Source: Sphaerotilus natans (GTDB taxonomy: Bacteria; Pseudomonadota; Gammaproteobacteria; Burkholderiales; Burkholderiaceae_C). Taken from it: a DNA stretch of 64,000 nucleotides. The number at the start of each line of letters is the position of its first letter. Positions within the stretch are counted from its first letter, which is position 1. The stretch spans positions 33,633-97,632 of the forward strand of contig NZ_FTMZ01000018.1 in assembly GCF_900156335.1 (NCBI RefSeq). The letters are read 5' to 3'. Shown here in pieces: positions 57,290 to 64,000 of the stretch. The notes beneath the pieces are model-generated. The model searched no databases, was not told the origin of the DNA, and saw only the letters and a program-made list of their open reading frames with translations. A program made the position numbers and the translations under genes.

Positions 57290-58654
57290 TCAGGCGGGGG
57301 CCAGACCGGCAAGAAAGCCGTCCAGCAGCGCCGCGACCCGGTCGATCGCCGCGTCGGCCGTCTCGGGCGAGACCAGCAGCATGTCGTGGAAGGGCGTCAG
57401 CAGCACGCCTCGGTTGAGCAGCCACAGGTGCAGCAGCCGCTCCAGCGGCGCGTGCATCGCCGCGGCGGCCTCGCGCGCGTCGCGCGGCGCGCGGGCACAG
57501 AACTGCAGCTCCATGCGCGCGCCCAGCCGGGTCACGCTCCAGGGCAGCGCATGCGCGGCGATCACCCGCTCCAGGGCGGCCTGCAGCCGCGCCGCGCCGG
57601 CTTCCATGCGCGCCCAAGCCGCAGGCGTCATCACCTCGGCCAGACAGGCCTGCAGCGCCGCCAGCCCGAGCAGACCGCCCGAGAGCGTCGTGCCGATGCC
57701 GGAATGGCCCTCGGGCGCGGCCTCCTTCGTGCGGGCCATGCGCTCGGCCACCGCGTCGGTGAAGCCGTAGACCGCGCAGGGCATGCCGCCGGCCACCGCC
57801 TTGCCGGCGACCAGGAAGTCCGGCTGCAGCCCGAGCTGGCGGCCCAGCCCGCCAGGGCCGCTCGACAGCGTGTGCGTCTCGTCGAGCACCAGCAGCGTGC
57901 CGTGACGCCGGCAGGCCGCCTGCACCGCCTCCAGGAAACCCGGCAGCGGCGGCACCAGGCCGCAGTTGGTCAGCGCGGGCTCGGTCAGCACCGCCGCGAC
58001 GTCGCCGCCGGCCAGCGCCGCCTCGACCGCCGCGGCGTCGTTGAACGGCACGACGACGGTGCCGACCGCCAGATCCTGCACCTGGCCGAGCAGGCTGGCG
58101 CGGGTGAGCGTGCGCCCGTCGTCGGCGCGGTCGACCAGCGTGTCGTCGACGGTGCCGTGATAGCAGCCCTCGAAGACCAGCAGCTTCGGCCGGGCGGTGA
58201 TCGCGCGCGCCCAGCGCAGCACGAAGCGGTTGGCATCGGTCGCGCTCAGCGTGACCTGCCAGCGCGGCAGCCCGAACAGCGCGGCCAGCCGCCGGCCGAT
58301 GTCGGGCAGCGTCTCGGGCGGCAGCATCGCGGTCAGGCCGCGCCCGGCCTGCAGCGCCAGCGCCTGCGCCACCGGCGCCGGGCTGTGGCCGAACATCGCG
58401 CCGGTGTCGCCCAGGCAGAAATCGTCGTAGGCATGACCGTCGACGCAGCGCAGCCGCGCCCCGTGCGCCTCGGCGACGAAGAGCGGCCGCGGCGCCGGCC
58501 AGTCGCGCATCCAGTGCATCGGCAGGCCGTAGAGCCAGTGGCGCGTGGCCTCGTCGGCCAGCGCGACCGAGCGCGGGTGGGTGTCGAGATAGCGCCGCAC
58601 CTCGGCGGCGTGCAGGGTCTGCAGGGCCTGCAGGGTTTCGGTCGAGGTCTTCAT
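57290..58654 (-). CDS. Class III aminotransferase (glutamate-1-semialdehyde-like)
   Basis: The 454-residue PLP enzyme resembles the class III/GSA-aminomutase group: FCLGDTGAMFGHSPAPVAQA, LSATDANRFVLRWARAITAR, FEGCYHGTVDDTLVD, LVLDETHTLSSGPGG and the PLP lysine in FLVAGKAVAGGMPCA. The HTLSSGPGG segment and the NCGL region suggest a substrate different from GSA. It is divergent from the agmatinase-like gene (48-base gap), so the two may share regulation in polyamine or guanidino-compound use. The amino donor is unknown. Confidence 0.88.
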   Translation of the reverse strand: MKTSTETLQALQTLHAAEVRRYLDTHPRSVALADEATRHWLYGLPMHWMRDWPAPRPLFVAEAHGARLRCVDGHAYDDFCLGDTGAMFGHSPAPVAQALALQAGRGLTAMLPPETLPDIGRRLAALFGLPRWQVTLSATDANRFVLRWARAITARPKLLVFEGCYHGTVDDTLVDRADDGRTLTRASLLGQVQDLAVGTVVVPFNDAAAVEAALAGGDVAAVLTEPALTNCGLVPPLPGFLEAVQAACRRHGTLLVLDETHTLSSGPGGLGRQLGLQPDFLVAGKAVAGGMPCAVYGFTDAVAERMARTKEAAPEGHSGIGTTLSGGLLGLAALQACLAEVMTPAAWARMEAGAARLQAALERVIAAHALPWSVTRLGARMELQFCARAPRDAREAAAAMHAPLERLLHLWLLNRGVLLTPFHDMLLVSPETADAAIDRVAALLDGFLAGLAPA

Positions 58655-58702
58655 GCCGCGGATCTTGCACACTGCGGGCCTGATCGACCCTCGGTTCAAG
58701 CC

Positions 58703-59650
58703 ATGAGCGACCACGCCTTCGCCTTCCTGTCCGCGCACACCTTCATGAAGGTGCCCGCCGGCCCGCAACCCCGCCCCTTCGGCCTGGCCGGCATCGCCTG
58801 GGACGGCGCCGTCACCAACCGCCCCGGCGCGCGCTTCGGCCCGCGCGCCATCCGCCAGGCCAGCCACATGCTGTGCGACGGCATCCATCCGCTGTTCGAG
58901 GTCTCGCCGGACGCGCTGCTGTGCGACCACGGCGACCTGGCGCTGCCCAACACCAGCCTGGAGCGGATGCGCGCGGCGCTGGAGCCGCAGGCCGCGGCGC
59001 TGCTGGCGCGCCAGCACATGGTCTGGCTCGGCGGCGACCACTCGATCACGCTGTCGCTGCTGCGCGCGCAGCGCCAGCACCACGGCCGCCCGCTCGGCGT
59101 GCTGCACTTCGACGCCCACTGCGACACCTGGGAAGACCATTTCGGCGAGCCCAGCGGCCACGGCACCTGGGTGTACGAGGCGATCCAGGAGGGCCTGGTC
59201 GATCCGCAGGCCTTCGCGCAGATCGGCATCCGCAGCGCCGGCCACCGCGCCGCGCGCGAGTACGTGCGCGACCAGGGCGGCCTGATCTGGACCGCACGCG
59301 ACCTGCGCGGGCGCGAGAGCGCCGCCCAGCTCGCCGAGCTCATCGACACGCTGAAGGCGCGCTGGGCGGCCCGCGGCCAGCCGCCGCTCTACCTCAGCTT
59401 CGACATCGACGCGCTCGATCCGGCCTTCGCGCCGGGCACCGGCACGCCCGAGCCCGGCGGACTGACGACCGCGCAGGCGCTGACGCTGCTCGAGGAGCTC
59501 GCCGGCGAGAACTGGGTCGGCATGGACTGCGTCGAGGTCGCGCCGCCCTACGACCACGCCGAGCTCAGCAGCAATGCCGCCGCGATGCTGGTCTGGACCT
59601 ATCTGTGCGGCCAGGCGGCGAAGATTCATGCCGAGAAAGCACCAGAATGA
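58703..59650 (+). CDS. speB: Agmatinase/ureohydrolase
   Basis: The 315-residue enzyme belongs to the arginase/agmatinase family and hydrolyses a guanidino compound to urea and an amine. Manganese ligands are present in GGDHSITL, HFDAHCDTWE and SFDIDALDPAFAPGTGTPEP. The motif GMDCVEVAPPYD is typical of agmatinase rather than arginase. Related guanidinobutyrase or guanidinopropionase activity cannot be excluded. Agmatine could come from an arginine decarboxylase such as the one at the left edge if that gene has this specificity. Confidence 0.9.
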   Translation: MSDHAFAFLSAHTFMKVPAGPQPRPFGLAGIAWDGAVTNRPGARFGPRAIRQASHMLCDGIHPLFEVSPDALLCDHGDLALPNTSLERMRAALEPQAAALLARQHMVWLGGDHSITLSLLRAQRQHHGRPLGVLHFDAHCDTWEDHFGEPSGHGTWVYEAIQEGLVDPQAFAQIGIRSAGHRAAREYVRDQGGLIWTARDLRGRESAAQLAELIDTLKARWAARGQPPLYLSFDIDALDPAFAPGTGTPEPGGLTTAQALTLLEELAGENWVGMDCVEVAPPYDHAELSSNAAAMLVWTYLCGQAAKIHAEKAPE

Positions 59651-59706
59651 GGCAAGATCGGCGCGGATGCACCTGAAATGTGAATTTCTTCCGGACTGAT
59701 GCCGGG

Positions 59707-59720
59707 TTGACCTCGCTCAA
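59707..59720 (+). promoter_or_regulatory. FNR/Dnr-like box upstream of the hemerythrin-like gene
   Basis: TTGACCTCGCTCAA keeps the TTGA-N6-TCAA spacing of FNR/Anr/Dnr sites with imperfect inner bases (C/C for T/A). It lies 71 bases before the ATG of a gene whose product probably senses oxygen or nitric oxide, which makes such control plausible. Confidence 0.4.
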
Positions 59721-59790
59721 CCCGCGTGCCGTCGGCAGGCCAAGAATGGACCCATCGCGCTGCTGCAGCGCACCAACCCAGGAGTCGATC

Positions 59791-60333
59791 ATGAGCCTGT
59801 CCGCATCCCTTGCCGCCGAAGCCGTCCTGCCGGTGCCGATCCCGGTCGAGCAGGAATTCGAGGCGCTGGACACCTGCCACCGCGAGGTGCTGGCGACGCT
59901 GCGCGACATGGCCGCCCTGGTCGATCATCTGGACGACCAGGGCGTCGATGCGGTGGCACGCCGCATGGCCTCCGACATCGTGCGCTTCTTCAGCCAGACC
60001 GCGCGCGCCCACCATGCCGACGAGGAGCGGCTGGTCTTTCCCGGCCTGCTCGCCAGCGGCGACGCCGAGCTGGTGCAGCACATCCTGCGCCTGCAGCAGG
60101 ATCACGGCTGGCTCGAGGAAGACTGGCTGGCGCTGTCGGCGCAGCTCGATGCGGTCGCGCAGGGCTACAGCTGGTACGACATCGACGCGCTGCGCCAGGG
60201 CACGGCCGTCTTCACCGAGCTCTACAAGGATCACATCGATCTGGAGGAGTCGCTGATCTATCCGGAGGCGCGCCGCCAGCTGATGGTGCGCCCGCAGGCC
60301 GGCGAGGCCCGCGCCCGCCGCACGCGGAGCTGA
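59791..60333 (+). CDS. Hemerythrin-like (HHE cation-binding) protein
   Basis: The 180-residue four-helix protein has the diiron ligand pattern of hemerythrin-like domains: LDTCHREVL, ARAHHADEERLVFPGL, LQQDHGWLEEDW and YKDHIDLEESLIYPEA. Such proteins bind oxygen or nitric oxide, or repair iron centres. The ATG at 59791 follows AGGAG by six bases. The TauE-like gene starts 13 bases after its stop, so the two are probably cotranscribed. Confidence 0.88.
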   Translation: MSLSASLAAEAVLPVPIPVEQEFEALDTCHREVLATLRDMAALVDHLDDQGVDAVARRMASDIVRFFSQTARAHHADEERLVFPGLLASGDAELVQHILRLQQDHGWLEEDWLALSAQLDAVAQGYSWYDIDALRQGTAVFTELYKDHIDLEESLIYPEARRQLMVRPQAGEARARRTRS

Positions 60334-60346
60334 GACACTCGGGGGC

Positions 60347-61138
60347 ATGTCCGCACTCGATCTGTCCCTGAACCTCTCCCATCTGCTGCTGCTGAGCGCC
60401 TCGGCGCTGGGCGCCGGCGCGCTCAACGCGATCGCCGGCGGTGGCAGCTTCCTCACCTTTCCCGCGCTGGTCTGGACCGGCCTGCCGCCGATCGTCGCCA
60501 ATGCGACCAGCGCGGTGGCGGTCAGCCCCGGCTACCTCGGCAGCGCGCTGGGCTTCCGGCGCGAGCTCGCCGAGCTGCCGGCCGCACGCCGCCAGGCCGA
60601 GGCGCTGATCTGCGCGCTGGGCGGCCTGGCCGGAGCCGGGCTGCTGCTGGTCACGCCGGCCCGGCTGTTCTCGGCCGCGGTGCCGTGGCTGCTGCTGTTC
60701 GCCACCGTGCTGTTCGCGCTCGGGCCCCGTCTGGTGGCCGCGCGCCGGGCCCGCAGCGCCAGCGCGCCAGAGGCCGCGTCATCGTCGCTGCTGGCGCAGC
60801 GGCTCGGCCTGTTCGCGGTGGCCGTCTACGGCGGCTATTTCAACGGCGGCCTGGGCATTCTGCTGATGGCGCTCTACACGCTGACCGGCGAATCCAGCCT
60901 CAACACCGCCAACGCGCTGAAGAACCTGAACTCGCTGGTGCTGTCGCTGCTGTCGGTGGCCGCCTTCGCCTGGGCCGGCGCAGTGGCCTGGCCGCAGGCG
61001 CTGGTGATGATGGTGGCCGCCACGCTGGGCGGCTTCATCGGCGCGCGGCTGGCGCGACGGCTTCCGGCCGCCTGGGTGCGCACCGGCGTGGTGCTGACCG
61101 GTCTGGCGATGACGGTGGCCTTCCTGATGCGCGGCTGA
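60347..61138 (+). CDS. TauE/SafE-family permease
   Basis: The 263-residue membrane protein has about eight spans and the duplicated family motif: GALNAIAGGGSFLTFPALVW and AVYGGYFNGGLGILLMALYT, with LNTANALKNLNSL after the second. Members export sulfite, sulfoacetate or related anions; the substrate here is unknown. It is 13 bases downstream of the hemerythrin-like gene. Confidence 0.9.
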   Translation: MSALDLSLNLSHLLLLSASALGAGALNAIAGGGSFLTFPALVWTGLPPIVANATSAVAVSPGYLGSALGFRRELAELPAARRQAEALICALGGLAGAGLLLVTPARLFSAAVPWLLLFATVLFALGPRLVAARRARSASAPEAASSSLLAQRLGLFAVAVYGGYFNGGLGILLMALYTLTGESSLNTANALKNLNSLVLSLLSVAAFAWAGAVAWPQALVMMVAATLGGFIGARLARRLPAAWVRTGVVLTGLAMTVAFLMRG

Positions 61139-61239
61139 GTGGGCCGCCTGTCAGGCGGCGGACGCCGGGCTGGCATGATGCGAAGCCTACCCACCCAGCC
61201 GGCCCGCCATCCGGGGCCAGCCACAACTCCAAGGACTCC

Positions 61240-61440
61240 ATGAAAGTCGACATGCACATCGTCGAGGCGGTCACCGGCCGCTGCACCGTCGAGCGGATTC
61301 GCGGCCCGCGCCGCGAGCTGCGCGCCCAGGTCCGGGCCTGCGTCCGCCGCGAGGGCGTGGCCTCGGCCTGGGCCTGGGCCACCAAGCCCCTGGCCCAGCA
61401 GAGCCAGAGAATGCTGGAGTCGGCGGACGCCGATCTCTGA
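61240..61440 (+). CDS. Small basic hypothetical protein
   Basis: A 66-codon frame begins at an ATG preceded by CAAGGA five bases away. The product (MKVDMHIVEAVTGRCTVERI onward) is rich in arginine and alanine and has no family I can name. It lies between the permease and the CRISPR array on the same strand as the permease. The ribosome site and codon use favour a real gene, but the evidence is modest. Confidence 0.5.
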   Translation: MKVDMHIVEAVTGRCTVERIRGPRRELRAQVRACVRREGVASAWAWATKPLAQQSQRMLESADADL

Positions 61441-61490
61441 TCGGGGCGCCAGGTCGCTCCAGCGATCGAATAGGCGGTGCGGTTTCGCAC

Positions 61491-63668
61491 TTTCTGAGCT
61501 GCCTACCCGGCAGTTCACGGGGATGTCTCCGCTTCGCTCCTTCATCCCCCTTTCTGAGCTGCCTACCCGGCAGTTCACCCGAGCTGGATCGGCTGCTCGG
61601 CGAGCTGCCGTTTCTGAGCTGCCTACCCGGCAGTTCACGCCAGCACCGCGCGGCTGATCTGCCAGGGGATTTTCTGAGCTGCCTACCCGGCAGTTCACGC
61701 ATCAAGGACGGCGGGAGGCAGGTCGGCAGATTTCTGAGCTGCCTACCCGGCAGTTCACGACGGAAGAGGAGGTTGCCGTAGCGTGTGGGTTTTCTGAGCT
61801 GCCTACCCGGCAGTTCACGTCTCGATGTCGCTGGGGTCGTCCCAGGTGTATTTCTGAGCTGCCTACCCGGCAGTTCACGGTCACACGGCCCCGCGGCATC
61901 TCGCCGGCCATTTCTGAGCTGCCTACCCGGCAGTTCACGGCAAAGTCGATGTCGTCTTTGGTGATCAGCATTTCTGAGCTGCCTACCCGGCAGTTCACAT
62001 CATGAGCAATGCCGGCGCGCTGGGCACAAATTTCTGAGCTGCCTACCCGGCAGTTCACCTGGCGGACGGCGAGCTGACGGCGACCGAGCTTTTCTGAGCT
62101 GCCTACCCGGCAGTTCACTCGCTCGAGAAGTCGGCCCGACTGCACAGGTCTTTCTGAGCTGCCTACCCGGCAGTTCACGGTCGACGACTGGCTGATCCCG
62201 GCCGGCGCCTTTTCTGAGCTGCCTACCCGGCAGTTCACGGCCCTCGACCTGACCGGCATCACCGCCGAATTTTCTGAGCTGCCTACCCGGCAGTTCACAT
62301 GTGACCTGGGGCCGCATCACGCGCGGCAACTTTCTGAGCTGCCTACCCGGCAGTTCACCAGCCCTAAATCGCGCTTGGTCTATGCCGCATTTTCTGAGCT
62401 GCCTACCCGGCAGTTCACAGGTCGAACGCCAACCGGTGCTTGGCCACCTTTTTCTGAGCTGCCTACCCGGCAGTTCACCGGGACGCAGAGCATGGATCTG
62501 ATCGAGGTGTTTTCTGAGCTGCCTACCCGGCAGTTCACAGCAGCGGCGAGCCGATCGGCTGCAGCGTCTCTTTCTGAGCTGCCTACCCGGCAGTTCACGG
62601 TGATGGCTGCAGACCGTCGACCCGGCCTGATTTCTGAGCTGCCTACCCGGCAGTTCACCATCAGCACTGACGAGGCCGGACAGCTCGAATTTTCTGAGCT
62701 GCCTACCCGGCAGTTCACCCGATGACCGCTGCGGGCGGCTGCGGGGCAGCTTTCTGAGCTGCCTACCCGGCAGTTCACGCTCGTCGTCGGCCGGCGCGTG
62801 CGTCTCCCAATTTCTGAGCTGCCTACCCGGCAGTTCACCCGGGCGCTGCCCTGGCGCTGGGGGCTCAGGTTTTCTGAGCTGCCTACCCGGCAGTTCACCC
62901 GGTGATTACTGTCACGTTCTCACCAAGTAATTTCTGAGCTGCCTACCCAGCAGTTCACCGGACCCGGCAGGTCACGACGGTATTGCCAAGTTTCTGAGCT
63001 GCCTACCCGGCAGTTCACGCTTCGATCATTCGGGCTTCGATTTTGCGCATTTTCTGAGCTGCCTACCCGGCAGTTCACGGCTGGTGCCCTGGGGGCTCAG
63101 GGTGAGGGCTTTTCTGAGCTGCCTACCCGGCAGTTCACCTGAGGCCCGAGCAGGACCGGCCACGGTGGCCTTTCTGAGCTGCCTACCCGGCAGTTCACAA
63201 GTGGGAGCTGCACCTGGCCTGGGGCTTCAATTTCTGAGCTGCCTACCCGGCAGTTCACGCAATGACGAGTTCCGCCTCGTGCAGCTGTGATTTCTGAGCT
63301 GCCTACCCGGCAGTTCACGCGGCTGGCGGCCTGCTGTTCACGGCCTTCGATTTCTGAGCTGCCTACCCGGCAGTTCACAGTTCGATGCGGCTTCGCTCGT
63401 CATGACGGTTTTTCTGAGCTGCCTACCCGGCAGTTCACGGCCGGGCGCTGCCCTGGCGCGGCTGGGCTCATTTCTGAGCTGCCTACCCGGCAGTTCACAT
63501 TCCGTCCCGTGTCCCGGCGCGCCTGGCACTTTTCTGAGCTGCCTACCCGGCAGTTCACCCGTCCTCGCTGCTGGTGCTGCGGGCCTGGTTTTTCTGAGCT
63601 GCCTACCCGGCAGTTCATGCGGCATCGGTTCCCGTCGTGGTCTCGACCTTTTTCTGAGCTGCCTACCC
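61491..63668 (-). CRISPR. Type I-F CRISPR array, 36 full repeats, truncated 37th, 36 spacers
   Basis: The 28-base repeat on the minus strand starts GTGAACTGCCGGGTAG and ends GCAGCTCAGAAA, the type I-F consensus with its CTNAGAAA crRNA handle. Full repeats begin at 61491 and every 60 bases up to 63591; spacers are all 32 bases. Transcription should run leftwards, so the leader belongs at the right. The repeat at 62931-62958 has one change (CCCAG for CCCGG). The last full repeat (63591-63618) has changed its leader-side base. The 37th (63651-63668) is cut after 18 bases by an ISAs1 element. The left end repeat is perfect. No cas gene is in the window. Confidence 0.98.
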
Positions 63669-64000
63669 AGGGCGATTGCATCAGCCATCGCTCGAAATTT
63701 GTGCAGGGCTGAGTGAGGCTGGAGTCAAGCCGAAGAGCGCCTGGAGGTAGTCATCGCTCCAGCCCATGCGCTTGCGCTTGGTCTTCTGGCTGCCCTTGCC
63801 GGCGTCGAGCTTGATCTGGTTCTGGGCGATGCGCCGCAGCGTGGCCATGTTGTGCGGGCCGTGGTCGCGCCGGATCAGGCAGGCATCCTCGCGGTAGTTG
63901 ACGTCCAGCACCCAGTGGCAGTCGTTCTCGATGGCCCAGTGCGCCCGGATGGTGGCGTTGAAGGCCTGGGCGTCGAGCACCTCGGAGCTGATGTAGTAAC
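63669..64000 (-). mobile_element. ISAs1-family insertion sequence, 3' end, inserted in a CRISPR repeat
   Basis: The CRISPR repeat breaks off at about 63668 and is followed by non-repeat DNA beginning AGGGCGATTGCATC, taken as the end of the element. The transposase stop lies only about 12 bases inside. The element continues past the window, so its other terminus and any target duplication cannot be seen. The exact joint is uncertain by two bases because AG could belong to either side. Confidence 0.8.
63681..64000 (-). CDS. ISAs1-family transposase, C-terminal part
   Basis: The frame enters from the right edge and ends at 63681, giving about 106 residues. The sequence YYISSEVLDAQAFNATIRAHW, cited only in part, leads into WAIENDCHWVLDVNYRED, then IRRDHGPHNMATLRRIAQN and KRKRMGWSDDYLQALFGL, the typical DDE C-terminus of ISAs1 transposases. 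The WAIEND glutamate is the third catalytic residue of the family. It is read towards the CRISPR array in the same direction as crRNA transcription. Confidence 0.93.
   Translation of the reverse strand, partial: YYISSEVLDAQAFNATIRAHWAIENDCHWVLDVNYREDACLIRRDHGPHNMATLRRIAQNQIKLDAGKGSQKTKRKRMGWSDDYLQALFGLTPASLSPAQISSDG

Noticed and set aside
59707..59720. Treating the FNR-like box as firm evidence for anaerobic control
   Set aside because: Two inner positions deviate from consensus and no second promoter element was identified, so it is listed only as a weak candidate.
61702..63681. Open frames that repeat NCRVGSSE or ELPGRQLRK or FLSCLPGSS through the CRISPR region
   Set aside because: The 60-base period is a multiple of three, so every frame without a stop in the spacers stays open. 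These are translations of the repeat, not genes.

Overview
The window is GC-rich, densely coded DNA with the gene content of a betaproteobacterium. The order thrS-infC-rpmI-rplT-pheS-pheT-ihfA-merR-tRNA-Pro, the AcoD-type aldehyde dehydrogenase with a DUF779 partner, and isocitrate lyase with the AKKCGH motif all fit Burkholderiales, perhaps near Leptothrix, Sphaerotilus or Rubrivivax. The genus is inference from style and gene order, not from a search.

Layout. 1-6.9 kb: the 5' part of an Orn/Lys/Arg decarboxylase, then four tightly packed genes for exported enzymes (cupin-carboxymuconolactone decarboxylase fusion, lipoprotein hydrolase, type B carboxylesterase, Tat-exported dienelactone hydrolase-like protein), bounded on the right by an IS5-type transposase remnant. 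6.9-12 kb: peptide deformylase, a CelD/FemAB-like acetyltransferase, a membrane protein, an exported caspase-fold protein with an EF-hand loop, and a degenerate tyrosine recombinase. 12-25.9 kb: an aberrant NadC paralogue, an aldehyde dehydrogenase module with a -24/-12 promoter and a divergent AcoR-like regulator, ribA, acyl-CoA dehydrogenase, a TerB-like protein, aldo/keto reductase, a kinase/receiver pair, a LysR regulator and an O-antigen polymerase/ligase.

26-40 kb: a NAD-biosynthesis neighbourhood containing a NadC-SerB fusion, nadA and nadB, interleaved with an HDOD protein, rraA, dsbD, a ComFB-like protein, a sugar MFS transporter and three members of an unnamed protein family with Roadblock-like C-termini. 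40-47 kb: a type I restriction-modification operon (hsdR-HNH-hsdM-hsdS) with AT-rich specificity domains, then an orphan MbtH gene. 47-55 kb: the translation operon, read leftwards and ending in tRNA-Pro(GGG). 55-61 kb: aceA with a perfect 18-bp palindrome upstream, a class III aminotransferase divergent from an agmatinase-like gene, a hemerythrin-like protein and a TauE/SafE permease.

61.5-63.7 kb: a type I-F CRISPR array of 36 full repeats and 36 spacers, strictly 60-bp periodic, cut inside its 37th repeat by an ISAs1-family element at the end where the leader should be. No cas genes are present in the window. Three spacers share sequence, which suggests repeated sampling of related invaders. 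The quinolinate pathway (nadB, nadA, NadC-SerB) is complete here. The type I system and the CRISPR array are the clear defence loci.
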